From the NCBI RefSeq assembly GCF_018614055.1, contig NZ_JAGGPB010000004.1:248001-312000 (forward strand): a stretch of DNA of 64,000 bases, given 5' to 3'. Source of the stretch: Streptomyces sp. ISL-98 (GTDB lineage: Bacteria > Actinomycetota > Actinomycetes > Streptomycetales > Streptomycetaceae). The position numbers and the translations under genes are program-made. Below, in pieces: positions 15,219-23,257 of the stretch (position 1 is the first letter of the stretch; each line of letters starts with the position of its first letter). The notes beneath the pieces were generated by a model. The model was not told where the DNA came from and ran no database searches. It worked only from the letters and a program-made list of their open reading frames with translations.

Positions 15219-16430
15219 GTGACCGTGCCTGTGACCGTGACCGCGCAGACCGCCGCCGCCCGCGACGCTCTCGCCCGGCGGCCCGTACTTGTCGCGGCCT
15301 CCGCCTGCCTGCTGTCCTTCCTGATCTTCTGGGCCGCCCAGCGCGCCGCCGGGGTCTCGATGATCGACCTCATGGTCTACCGGGCCGAGGGCGAGACCGT
15401 ACGAGCTGGTCAGGACCTGTACGCGATGCGGGCCACAGAAGCGAACCTGCCGACCACCTACCCGCCTTTCGCGGCACTGCTGTTCACCCCGCTGACGCTG
15501 ATAGGCGTCCCGGAGATGCGCGCTCTGGCCACCCTCGGCAACCTCGCACTCCTCGTCGCACTGGTCCATCTCTCCCTGCGCCTGGTGGGCCGCAAGGATC
15601 CTGCGACCGCCCTGTGGGCCGCCACGTTCGCCGTCTGGTGCGAGCCGGTATGGACGACCCTGCGGTACGGACAGATCAATCTCCTGCTCGCCGTAGCCGT
15701 CCTCTGGGACCTCACCCGCCGCCCTGACCACCGGTGGGCAGGGGCTGGCATCGGCCTCGCCGCTGCGGTGAAACTCACACCCGCACTCTTCGCCGTCTTC
15801 CTTCTCATAGCCGGTCTTGTACGGGCACGGGGCACCGTCCGCCGAGCCTGGAACCCCTGGCTCCGGCAAGCGGCGACGGCCACCGCGGTCTTCCTCACCG
15901 CCACCCTGGCCACCGCGGCCGTCCTGCCGCACGACTCCCGCCGCTTCTGGACCGCCATGGTCTTCGAAGCGGGCCGCGTGGGTCATGCCGAGGACACCGC
16001 CAACCAGTCCCTGCGCGGAGTACTGGCCCGGCTCCTGCACACCGGCGATCCGGCACTGTGGTGGGCGGCGGCCGCCGCCCTGACCGCCGCGGCGGGGATC
16101 ACCGTCGCGGTGACCTCGGAACTGCGCGGCGAGCGGGCCGGAGCGGTGGTCGCATGCGCGCTGACCGCGCTGCTGATCAGCCCCGTGTCCTGGTCGCACC
16201 ACTGGGTGTGGTGCGTGCCCGTGGTCCTCTTCCTGGCGGCTCGGGGCAGGAAGCGGCTGGCGGCGGTGATGGCCCTGGTCTTCTGTTCGTACGCACTCTG
16301 GTGGGTGCCGCACGGCCCGGGACGGCTCGAACTTTCCCAGAGCGGCGGCCAGATGGCGCTCTCCGCGCTCTACACCCTCACGGCGGCCGCCGCGCTGCTC
16401 ACGCTGTGGCGAAGGAATAGAAGCGCTTGA
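15219..16430 (+). CDS. GT87-family (DUF2029) polyprenol-dependent mannosyltransferase
   Basis: 403-residue polytopic membrane protein of the GT87 family, the group of actinobacterial alpha-1,2-mannosyltransferases that use polyprenyl-phosphate sugars outside the membrane. Around ten hydrophobic helices are visible. The conserved acidic motif region is SMIDLMVYRAEGETVRAGQD (~45-65), followed by PTTYPPFAALLFTPL and RYGQINLLLAVAVLWDL, both typical of the family. The GTG at 15219 is preferred because a longer frame would begin next to the tRNA gene and overlap its promoter. The 3' end overlaps a convergent gene by 32 bp. The acceptor is unknown. Confidence 0.85.
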   Translation: MTVPVTVTAQTAAARDALARRPVLVAASACLLSFLIFWAAQRAAGVSMIDLMVYRAEGETVRAGQDLYAMRATEANLPTTYPPFAALLFTPLTLIGVPEMRALATLGNLALLVALVHLSLRLVGRKDPATALWAATFAVWCEPVWTTLRYGQINLLLAVAVLWDLTRRPDHRWAGAGIGLAAAVKLTPALFAVFLLIAGLVRARGTVRRAWNPWLRQAATATAVFLTATLATAAVLPHDSRRFWTAMVFEAGRVGHAEDTANQSLRGVLARLLHTGDPALWWAAAAALTAAAGITVAVTSELRGERAGAVVACALTALLISPVSWSHHWVWCVPVVLFLAARGRKRLAAVMALVFCSYALWWVPHGPGRLELSQSGGQMALSALYTLTAAAALLTLWRRNRSA

Positions 16431-16635
16431 GCGTGCAGTGCTCGTCGAGCAGGCGGCCGTAGATCGGCTCGCCCTCCAGCTCGCGGTACGTCTCGATCGG
16501 GTCGCCCTTTATGATCAGCGCCCGCGCGCATTCCTCGCACCAGTACTGGTAGTCGGGGTTGATCGGTTCCATGTCCCTGACGATGGGCGTGCCACTGCCG
16601 CACCAGTCGCATTTACGCCTGTGTGCACCCATCAC
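16399..16635 (-). CDS. Small zinc-ribbon protein (78 aa)
   Basis: 78-residue protein with two CxxC knuckles, CDWC (residues 9-12) and CEEC (33-36), a zinc ribbon of unknown role. The rest is acidic and conserved-looking (DPIETYRELEGEPIYGRLLD). The GTG at 16635 directly follows the TGA of the 34-aa gene, with an ATG as the next codon, so translation is coupled. It overlaps the GT87 gene tail by 32 bp on the opposite strand. It resembles a small Streptomyces hypothetical family recalled without a name. Confidence 0.7.
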   Translation of the reverse strand: MMGAHRRKCDWCGSGTPIVRDMEPINPDYQYWCEECARALIIKGDPIETYRELEGEPIYGRLLDEHCTLKRFYSFATA

Positions 16636-16740
16636 TCAGCTCCAGCTGTGGCCGCAGGCCGTGCACACGTACGAGATACCTCCGTTGTCGCCGAGCACCT
16701 GGGCGACCGTCGTCCCCCTCCGGCGGTCCGATTCTGCCAT
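16636..16740 (-). CDS. 34-aa CxxC mini-protein
   Basis: A 34-codon frame from the ATG at 16740, starting MAESDRRRGTTVAQVLGDNG and ending SYVCTACGHSWS. The CxxC plus His is half a zinc ribbon. Its stop abuts the start of the 78-aa zinc-ribbon gene, which argues that it is real. The two may form one ribbon unit together (inference). Confidence 0.55.
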   Translation of the reverse strand: MAESDRRRGTTVAQVLGDNGGISYVCTACGHSWS

Positions 16741-16755
16741 GGCTCCGCAAGGGGG

Positions 16756-18204
16756 TCAGTGACGTGAGCGCAGGAGGCCGGCCACAGAGCCGAAGAGCGA
16801 CGCGGCAGCCAGCGCGAGGGCACATACCCACAGGGCCTCTCCGTACGCGTGGGCACCCAGCGCATTCAGCCGGTTCAGGAAGAGAGTCCCGAATGTCGCG
16901 ACGCCCAGCAACTGCCCGAGCTGTGTGACGGTTACGAGCAGCCCGCTGGCATCCGCCGCGTCCTCGGGGCGTACGCGCGCGAGCGCGCCCGTCAGCGTGG
17001 GGCTGAACCCCAGGGCCAGGCCGGCCCCGACGCCCGCGAAGGCGGCGTACATCGCGAAGCCTCCGTCGCCGCCGTCCCGCAGCACCAGGCCGACGGCCGC
17101 GGACGACACGGCGGTCAGCGCGAATCCGCCCGGGACCATCACCCGTTGCAGCGCGGCGGGCCAGCGCCGCCAGGTCAGCCCGACCACTCCGAAGACCACC
17201 GCTGTCGGTGCGAAGGTGAGCCCCGCGCGGAGCGCCGAATAGCCGAGGCCGGCCTGGACGTGCAGGGTCAGGGTGAAGAGGAACCCCGCGTTGACCGCCA
17301 TCACCACGGCGATCCTCAGGACAGCGAGCCCCATGCCCGGGATCCGCAGCACCCTGGGCGCGATCAGCGGCGCACCTCCGCGCGCGGCCAGCCGCGACTC
17401 GTACGCCAGGAAGCCTGCGAACAGCACGACAGCGGCGCCCAGAGACAGCCAGGACCACAGGGGCCAGTCCTGCTCCTGCCCGAGCACGAGAGGCACGGTG
17501 AACAGCGACACAGCGGCGGCGAGCAGCAGCAGGCCGGGCAGATCGAGGCCGCGTGTCCGCTCCGGTTCGCCGCGGCCGTCGCGCGGCAGCAGGCGCGCGC
17601 CGAGGACCAGCAGCGCGAGGCCGATCGGTACGTTCACCAGGAACACCGGGCGCCAGCTCGTGCCGAAGAGGTCGGCGCTGACCAGCACACCGCCCACCAC
17701 CTGGCCCGCCGCGGCCCCGGTGGCGAGCACCGCCGAGTACGCGCCGAGGGCCCTGACCCGCGACTCGCCCTCGAAGTTGCGCTGGATCAGGCTGAGCACC
17801 TGGGGAATCATCAGCGCCGCGCCCGCGCCCTGGACCAGCCGGAAGGCGATCAACTGCCCGGTGTCCGCGGCCAGTCCGCAGGCCAGCGAGGCGACGGTGA
17901 AGACCGCGAGCCCGCCGAGGTAGGCACGGCGGTGGCCGAACAGGTCGCCCAGTCTCGCGCCGGTGATGAGCAGGACGGCGTACGCGACGGTGTATCCGGC
18001 TATGACCATCTGCAATCCGGCGCCCGACGCGTCGAGTTCGGTGCGGATCGTCGGGGCGGCGACGTTGACGATGAAGACGTCGAGAAGCGCCATGAACTGC
18101 GCGGCGAGCACGACGGCGAGCAGCAGGCCCGCCCGATTGTCAGTGGCACCGGCTTTACTGGCTCCAGTGTTTCTACTGCCCTTGCCGAGTACGGAAGTTG
18201 TCAT
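16756..18204 (-). CDS. MFS drug exporter, DHA2 type
   Basis: 482-residue major facilitator transporter with about 14 hydrophobic helices, the DHA2 (EmrB/QacA-like) layout of proton-driven efflux pumps. Family motifs visible are LLDVFIVNVAAPTI (motif D1, ~43-56), GARLGDLFGHRRAYLGG (motif A, ~85-101) and RLVQGAGAALMIP (motif B with Arg). The ATG at 18204 follows directly on the divergent intergenic region shared with the HTH regulator at 18307, the usual layout for a pump and its repressor. The substrate is unknown. It is probably expressed only when the regulator is released. Confidence 0.92.
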   Translation of the reverse strand: MTTSVLGKGSRNTGASKAGATDNRAGLLLAVVLAAQFMALLDVFIVNVAAPTIRTELDASGAGLQMVIAGYTVAYAVLLITGARLGDLFGHRRAYLGGLAVFTVASLACGLAADTGQLIAFRLVQGAGAALMIPQVLSLIQRNFEGESRVRALGAYSAVLATGAAAGQVVGGVLVSADLFGTSWRPVFLVNVPIGLALLVLGARLLPRDGRGEPERTRGLDLPGLLLLAAAVSLFTVPLVLGQEQDWPLWSWLSLGAAVVLFAGFLAYESRLAARGGAPLIAPRVLRIPGMGLAVLRIAVVMAVNAGFLFTLTLHVQAGLGYSALRAGLTFAPTAVVFGVVGLTWRRWPAALQRVMVPGGFALTAVSSAAVGLVLRDGGDGGFAMYAAFAGVGAGLALGFSPTLTGALARVRPEDAADASGLLVTVTQLGQLLGVATFGTLFLNRLNALGAHAYGEALWVCALALAAASLFGSVAGLLRSRH

Positions 18205-18253
18205 GGCATGGAGCCTGACTCCGATCGGATACGGGTAACGAGAGCCCGCTGAT

Positions 18254-18274
18254 CCTGGTACTGACAGCACCTGG
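18254..18274. promoter_or_regulatory. Candidate operator between exporter and regulator
   Basis: A 21-bp dyad, CCTGGTACTG-A-CAGCACCTGG, in which the half-sites match at 8 of 10 positions. It is centred in the 102-bp divergent region, so one bound dimer could control both genes. The symmetry is visible; binding is inference. Confidence 0.55.
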
Positions 18275-18306
18275 CATCGGCGGGGCGGACCATCGACCAT
18301 GGGGGT

Positions 18307-19152
18307 GTGACAACGATGGCAGCACCGACGCAGCGCCGCCGCTCCGAGCTGGCCACGTTCCTGCGCAGCCGACGGGCCAGGGTGACCCCGGCCGACGTGG
18401 GGATGCCCCCGGGACTGCGCCGCCGCACGCCCGGGCTGCGCCGCGAGGAGGTCGCGCAGCTCTCCGGCGTGGGGGTCACCTGGTACACCTGGCTGGAGCA
18501 GGGCCGCCCGATCAATGCCTCCGCCCAGGTCCTGGACGCCGTGGCGCGTACGCTCCGGCTGGACCGGCCCGAGCGGGAGCATCTCTACCATCTGGCCGAG
18601 GTGCCGTACGCCCCGGACCGGGCGGACGACGTGGCGGCCGTCAGCCCGGAAGTGCAGGGCATCATCGACGCCCTGGACCCGCGTCCTGCCGTCGTCTACA
18701 ACGCCCGGTACGACGTCCTCGCCACCAACGCCGCCTACCGCCACCTCTTCAACGTCGACCTGCACGAGGGGGGCGTACGCAATGTCCTGTGGGTGCTCTT
18801 CACCGTGCCCGAGCCTGCCTGCCCACTGGTGTTCCGGGAGGCGGAGCTGCCCCTGATGGTGGCGCAGTTGCGCGGTGCGTACGGACGCCATGTCGGCGAG
18901 CCCGACTGGGAATCGTTCGTCCGCCGACTCCGCGCGGCCAGCCCGTACTTCGCCGAACTGTGGGAGAGCGGGGACGTGGTCCCGCCCGGCCCTCGCGTGA
19001 AGACCTTCCGGCACACGGCTGTTGGGGAGATACGGATGACCTCGGTGTCGCTCTCCATCAACGGGATGCCGGAGTGCCGGATCGTGGCGTACACCCCGAA
19101 CGACGAGGAGAGCCGGGAGCGGACCGTTGATCTGTGGGAGAGCCGGTCCTGA
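18307..19152 (+). CDS. HTH regulator with MmyB-like ligand domain
   Basis: 281-residue transcription factor: N-terminal XRE helix-turn-helix (LRREEVAQLSGVGVTWYTWL, residues ~47-66), then a linker with the family signature EREHLYHLAEVPY, then an MmyB-like ligand-binding domain (PF17765 type: LDPRPAVVYNARYDVLATNA). These proteins typically repress adjacent pumps or oxidoreductases and may bind fatty-acid-like ligands. GTG at 18307 is used; an ATG three codons later is an alternative. It is divergent from the MFS exporter and probably controls both through the dyad at 18254-18274. It ends before a bidirectional terminator. Confidence 0.9.
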   Translation: MTTMAAPTQRRRSELATFLRSRRARVTPADVGMPPGLRRRTPGLRREEVAQLSGVGVTWYTWLEQGRPINASAQVLDAVARTLRLDRPEREHLYHLAEVPYAPDRADDVAAVSPEVQGIIDALDPRPAVVYNARYDVLATNAAYRHLFNVDLHEGGVRNVLWVLFTVPEPACPLVFREAELPLMVAQLRGAYGRHVGEPDWESFVRRLRAASPYFAELWESGDVVPPGPRVKTFRHTAVGEIRMTSVSLSINGMPECRIVAYTPNDEESRERTVDLWESRS

Positions 19153-19194
19153 AACCGGCCGGTCCTGAACACACGCAGGTCCCGAAACAGCAAG

Positions 19195-19225
19195 AAATCC
19201 CGCCCCCCTGAGGGGACGGGATCTT
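19195..19225. terminator. Bidirectional terminator before tRNA-Ala copy 2
   Basis: Hairpin with about 12 pairs, two of them G-T (ATCCCGCCCCCC on the plus strand pairing with GGGGACGGGAT), between the regulator's stop and the tRNA 3' end. Its GACGGGATCTT arm is the same 11 bp as in the terminator of tRNA copy 1. Confidence 0.7.
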
Positions 19226-19230
19226 GATTG

Positions 19231-19303
19231 TGGAGCTAAGGAGAATTGAACTCCTGACCTCCTGCATGCCATGCAGGCGCTCTACCAACTGAGCTATAGC
19301 CCC
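19231..19303 (-). tRNA. tRNA-Ala(GGC), copy 2
   Basis: Identical over all 73 nt to the copy at 15018-15090: anticodon loop ATGGCAT (GGC), G3-U70 pair, discriminator A. Upstream flanks of the two copies differ but the downstream terminator arm is shared, indicating a duplication that included it. Confidence 0.97.
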
Positions 19304-19373
19304 GCTGTTCTCTGCGCTGTGCGCCGCGAACAAGAAGAACTTTAGCCTGCGACCTGCCGGAAAGTGAAATCCG

Positions 19374-20045
19374 TCAGTCGTCGTCGCCGAGCACGGGCTC
19401 CGGGAGCGTCCCGGCGTTGTGCTCGAGCAGCCGCCAGCCGCGAGCGCCCTCGCCCAGGACGGACCAGCAGCAGTTGGAGAGCCCGCCAAGGCCCTCCCAG
19501 TGGTGCGACTCCAGACTCAGGAGCCGGCCGATGGTGGTGCGGATCGTGCCGCCGTGGCTGACGACGACCAGGGTGCCGTTGTCGCCCAGCTTGTCGGCGT
19601 GCGCGAGCACGACCGGAGCCGCCCGGTCGGCAACCTCGGTCTCCAGCTCGCCGCCACCGCGCCGCACCGGCTCGCCGCGCTTCCACGCCGCGTACTGCTC
19701 GCCGAACTGCCCGATGATCTCGTCGTGCGTCAGGCCCTGCCAGGCGCCCGCGTACGTCTCGCGCAGCGCGGCGTCGTGCGTGACTTCCAGGCCCGTCAGA
19801 GCCGCCAGCTCACCGGCCGTGGCGGCCGCCCGCTTGAGGTCGGACGCGATCATCATGTCCGGCTTCAGCGAGGCGAGCAGCCGGGCGGCCCGGCGTGCCT
19901 GGGCGACGCCGGTGTCGGTCAGCTCGATGTCGGTGGATCCCTGGAAACGGCGCTCCAGGTTCCACGACGTCTGACCGTGCCGCCACAGGACTATGCGGCG
20001 GCCCCGGCGGTTCAGGTTCTCGCTGCCGGTGTCGCTGCCGTTCAG
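19374..20045 (-). CDS. Histidine phosphatase (phosphoglycerate-mutase-like)
   Basis: Histidine-phosphatase superfamily enzyme of about 223 residues. The catalytic RHG is in IVLWRHGQTSWN (~20-31), the second-half acid is in LRETYAGAWQGLTHDEI, and the second catalytic His is in VVVSHGGTIRTTIG. No ATG or GTG exists upstream of the RHG motif in this frame. The likely start is a CTG at 20045 that overlaps the rsfS stop, with GGAGAC upstream. The gene follows rsfS in the nadD-pdtA-rsfS operon, as in other Streptomyces. The substrate could be a sugar phosphate or phosphoglycerate derivative; it is not a proven glycolytic mutase. Confidence 0.85.
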   Translation of the reverse strand: MNGSDTGSENLNRRGRRIVLWRHGQTSWNLERRFQGSTDIELTDTGVAQARRAARLLASLKPDMMIASDLKRAAATAGELAALTGLEVTHDAALRETYAGAWQGLTHDEIIGQFGEQYAAWKRGEPVRRGGGELETEVADRAAPVVLAHADKLGDNGTLVVVSHGGTIRTTIGRLLSLESHHWEGLGGLSNCCWSVLGEGARGWRLLEHNAGTLPEPVLGDDD

Positions 20046-20479
20046 CTCAGGTCTCCGTCCAGATCACCGGCCGCGCGCGACTTCGCGTGCTCTTCGGCCA
20101 GGCCGCGGGTCTTGACGGCGTCCTCGGGCAGGGCGATCTCGGGGCAGTCCTTCCAGAGGCGCTCCAGAGCGTAGAAGACACGCTCCTCGCTGTGCTGGAC
20201 GTGGACGACGATGTCGATGTAGTCGAGGAGCACCCAGCGGGCCTCGCGGTCGCCCTCGCGGCGCACCGGCTTGGCGCCGAGCTCCTTGTTCAGCCGCTCC
20301 TCGATCTCGTCGACGATCGACTTGACCTGGCGGTCGCTGGGCGCCGAGGCGACCAGGAAGGCGTCGGTGATGGAGAGCACATCGCTGACGTCGTACGCGA
20401 TGATGTCGTGCGCGAGCCGGTCGGCGGCCGCCTGGGCGGCGGCGTTGATGAGCTCGATGGAACGGTCCGTGGCGGTCAC
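20042..20479 (-). CDS. rsfS: Ribosomal silencing factor RsfS
   Basis: RsfS (RsfA/DUF143) binds ribosomal protein L14 and stops the subunits joining when nutrients are short. 145 residues from the GTG at 20479, where homologues begin (VTATDRSIELINAAAQAA). Family blocks are DIIAYDVSDVLSITDAFLVA, RQVKSIVDEIEERL and WVLLDYIDIVVHVQ. It sits between pdtA and the phosphatase gene; the nadD-rsfS neighbourhood is widespread in bacteria. Confidence 0.93.
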   Translation of the reverse strand: MTATDRSIELINAAAQAAADRLAHDIIAYDVSDVLSITDAFLVASAPSDRQVKSIVDEIEERLNKELGAKPVRREGDREARWVLLDYIDIVVHVQHSEERVFYALERLWKDCPEIALPEDAVKTRGLAEEHAKSRAAGDLDGDLS

Positions 20480-20547
20480 ATGCAGGCTTTCGTCGGCGGT
20501 CAGGAGTACCACCAGGGTCTCACGGACCGCCGACAGCGCCGACGGGA

Positions 20548-22185
20548 TTACTTGACCTTGAAATCCTGGCCCAGTACGACCGTCACATCGGCGTTCGCCG
20601 CCGCCTTGCCCTTCTTCACCGAGCTCGCCGGCAGACCGAGGGTCTTCGCGGTCTCTTCGGCCGCCGCCCTCTGTGCCGCGTCGCCATAGCTGACCTGCGA
20701 CGACACGATCGCGGCCGCCTTGCCCGCGTCCACAAAGGCATAGCCGCCGTTGACCAGCCGGATCCTGGCCGCCTCGCCCCCATCCGGGTTCCCGGTCGCG
20801 TTCTTGACCCCGACCCGCACCGCGGCACCCTGCTCGGGGCTGCTCACCGAGCCGCCGAGGATGTCCTTCACCACACTGTCCGCCGCGGACTCGCTGAGCT
20901 TGCCGTCGGCCTCGACGGGCAGCTGCGCCGTCTTGTAGTCGCCTCCCTTGGCGTGCTCGGCGAGCTTGGCGAGCGAGGCGCCCAGGTCGTTCTCCGGCAG
21001 CGAAGGGTCGAGGATCTGCGCGAGCGTGCGGACGGTGGTGGTCGCGGCCTGCGGGTCGTCCGAGATCTTCCGCAGGATGCCCTGCATGACCTGGCCGAAC
21101 CGCTGGAGCTGCTTGGCCTCCGCCTCGCCGGGCGCCCGGTAGGTGGCGTACGCGACGGCCATCCGGCCGCTCAGCGTCTGCTCCTTGCCCTGCCTCACTA
21201 CGGGAGACGCGCCCTTCTTGGTGTCGGGCACATCGGTGTCGGTGTCGATCTCGACGTTGCCGACCAGCTCGACGAGGTTCTCCAGGTACGGGGTGTCCAG
21301 CCGCCAGGTGCCGCCGATCTTGGTTCCGAGTACGGAACCGATCGCCTCGCGCGTGCCCGTCGAACCGTCGTCGTCGACCGACTTCCCGAGCGTCGTCGTG
21401 GTGCCGTCGTCGTTCGCGACGGACAGCGAGTTGGGGAGCAGGACGGTCGTGCCCTGCTTCGTGGTGACGTTGTCGACGAGCAGCGCCGTGGAGGTGCCGC
21501 CCTTCTTGGTGTTGTGCATGTGCACCACGATCACGTCGCGCTTCTCCGGGCCCGTGGCGGTGTTCTGCTTGTCGTCCTTGCCGGAAAGGCCGGGCAGCAT
21601 CCCCGCGTACCAGAGGTACCCGACGCCGCCGGCGACCACCAGCGTCAGGGCGACGACCAGGGAGACGACCCGGTTGCGGCCCCGGCGGCGGGCTTCCTCA
21701 CGGCGCTCGGTACGGCTCTCGGTGAACTTCAGCCAGTCGATGACGTCTTCGGAGTTCTCGTCCGGTTCCTCGACGAACGAGAACTGCTCTGTCGCGTACT
21801 CGGGAGAGGCGCGGCGCTGCTCGGGCACGGGCGGGGCGGCGGGAGCCGGCTCCGGTGCGGGTTCGGGGGCAGCGGCAGGCGCGGCCTGCTGCGGGATCCA
21901 CTGCTGCTGCTGAAGCTGCTGTTGCTGTTGCCGCTGCTGCCCGGTCTGCTGCTGCCCGGCATACGGGTCGTACGACGGCTGCTGGGCGTACGGGTCATAG
22001 CCGTACCCCTGCTGCTGCGCATACGGGTCGTACTGCCCCTGCGTCTCGCCCTGCTGTGTCTGCTGCTGTGTCTGCTGCGCCTGCTGGTACACCGGCCTGC
22101 CGTACGCGTCGTAGCCGATGATCTCCGGCTGCTGGGCGTACGGGTCCTGGGCGTACGGGTCGTACGGGTACTGTCGGTCGTTCAC
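20548..22185 (-). CDS. pdtA: LytR-CpsA-Psr family transferase (PdtA-like)
   Basis: 545-residue LCP protein, the family that attaches anionic glycopolymers to peptidoglycan. By position between nadD and rsfS it corresponds to S. coelicolor PdtA (SCO2578), described as a polydiglycosylphosphate transferase needed for sporulation (recalled). Order: a disordered N-terminus of about 180 residues with repeated PYAQ units, one membrane helix (~212-232), the LCP domain (~258-410) and a LytR_C domain (~440-535, VRVGVKNATGNPDGG). The LCP core is atypical: LLPNSLSVAND replaces the usual LPRDTxV-like site and several catalytic Arg appear absent. GTG at 22185 with AAAGGGG. Confidence 0.85.
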   Translation of the reverse strand: MNDRQYPYDPYAQDPYAQQPEIIGYDAYGRPVYQQAQQTQQQTQQGETQGQYDPYAQQQGYGYDPYAQQPSYDPYAGQQQTGQQRQQQQQLQQQQWIPQQAAPAAAPEPAPEPAPAAPPVPEQRRASPEYATEQFSFVEEPDENSEDVIDWLKFTESRTERREEARRRGRNRVVSLVVALTLVVAGGVGYLWYAGMLPGLSGKDDKQNTATGPEKRDVIVVHMHNTKKGGTSTALLVDNVTTKQGTTVLLPNSLSVANDDGTTTTLGKSVDDDGSTGTREAIGSVLGTKIGGTWRLDTPYLENLVELVGNVEIDTDTDVPDTKKGASPVVRQGKEQTLSGRMAVAYATYRAPGEAEAKQLQRFGQVMQGILRKISDDPQAATTTVRTLAQILDPSLPENDLGASLAKLAEHAKGGDYKTAQLPVEADGKLSESAADSVVKDILGGSVSSPEQGAAVRVGVKNATGNPDGGEAARIRLVNGGYAFVDAGKAAAIVSSQVSYGDAAQRAAAEETAKTLGLPASSVKKGKAAANADVTVVLGQDFKVK

Positions 22186-22237
22186 CGGTGCCCCTTTCCC
22201 TGCTTGTCTGTGCTCCCCGTACGGCCGCGCCCGCCGC

Positions 22238-22852
22238 TCAGTCGCGGTACAGCGCGCGCTTGTCGATGTAGCGGACCACACCGTCCGGAACGAGATACCA
22301 GACAGGTTCGCCCTGCGCGACTCTCGCCCGGCAGTCGGTGGACGAGATCGCCAGGGCCGGCACCTCCACCAGGGAGACGCCTCCCTCGGGCAGTCCGTCG
22401 TCCGTCAGGTGGTGACCGGGCCTGGTCACACCGATGAAGTGGGCGAGCGAAAACAGCTCTTCCGCGTCCCGCCACGTGAGGATCTGGGCGAGCGCGTCGG
22501 CGCCGGTGATGAAGAACAGGTCCGAGTCGCTGTTGAGCGCGCGCAGGTCCCGCAGCGTGTCGATGGTGTACGTCGGACCGCCGCGGTCGATGTCGATACG
22601 GGACACCGAGAACTGCGGGTTGGACGCGGTCGCGATGACCGTCATCAGATAGCGGTCCTCGGCCGGGGACACGTGCTTGTGGGTCTTCTGCCAGGGCTGC
22701 CCCGTCGGCACGAAAACCACCTCGTCGAGGTGGAACTGGGCGGCCACCTCACTGGCGGCCACCAGGTGTCCGTGATGGATCGGATCGAACGTACCGCCCA
22801 TCACGCCGAGTCGGCGCTTGCCCGGACCGCGAGGCACTTCCTGCTCTCCCAT
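22238..22852 (-). CDS. nadD: Nicotinate-nucleotide adenylyltransferase
   Basis: NadD converts nicotinate mononucleotide and ATP to deamido-NAD in NAD synthesis. 204 residues from the ATG at 22852. The nucleotidyltransferase motif [11 protein letters not shown] is at residues ~19-29 and the second motif ISSTDCR lies near the C-terminus (the usual form is SSTxLR). [16 protein letters not shown] is the typical substrate-binding segment. It heads the operon nadD-pdtA-rsfS-phosphatase with a 52-bp gap to pdtA. Confidence 0.96.
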   Translation of the reverse strand: MGEQEVPRGPGKRRLGVMGGTFDPIHHGHLVAASEVAAQFHLDEVVFVPTGQPWQKTHKHVSPAEDRYLMTVIATASNPQFSVSRIDIDRGGPTYTIDTLRDLRALNSDSDLFFITGADALAQILTWRDAEELFSLAHFIGVTRPGHHLTDDGLPEGGVSLVEVPALAISSTDCRARVAQGEPVWYLVPDGVVRYIDKRALYRD

Positions 22853-22890
22853 GCGTGCAGAGCCTACTGGCCCCGTCTGGCGGCCCTGCC

Positions 22891-23058
22891 TCAGCGGTCG
22901 CGGTTGAAGCGGGTGGTGATCCACAGCAGGAGGAGGAGCACGAAGAGCGCTCCGCCGCCGGTGACGTAGGCGCTGAGGGATTCGTGGTTCCCGCCGTGCT
23001 CGCCGCCCTCACCGGAGGCAAGGGTCACGAGGGAGGCGGCAGTGTGGTGGAGGCTCAT
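22891..23058 (-). CDS. Small single-pass membrane protein (55 aa)
   Basis: A 55-codon frame from the ATG at 23058 encodes [20 protein letters not shown], a His/Gly-rich stretch, one strong membrane helix ([13 protein letters not shown], residues ~37-49) and a basic end (RFNRDR). It stops 38 bp before the nadD ATG, so it is likely co-transcribed. The composition (outside N-terminus, positive inside) is that of a real small membrane protein. Function is unknown. Confidence 0.7.
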   Translation of the reverse strand: MSLHHTAASLVTLASGEGGEHGGNHESLSAYVTGGGALFVLLLLLWITTRFNRDR

Positions 23059-23257
23059 CTTCGGCAGGACCTATCGGGAGTCGGGAGTCGGAGCGGAGAC
23101 TTCACGCGACATCGTATGCGGGCGGGCCGGGCACGCTCACGCCGACTCAGTCGTTCACCGATTGTCCTGCTTCAGGAACCGGCCGGGCGGGCCGGACGTC
23201 AGCACATACGCTGGGGTCGTCCGGGGGACGGGAAGACTCGTAGACAGGGGGCCACCC

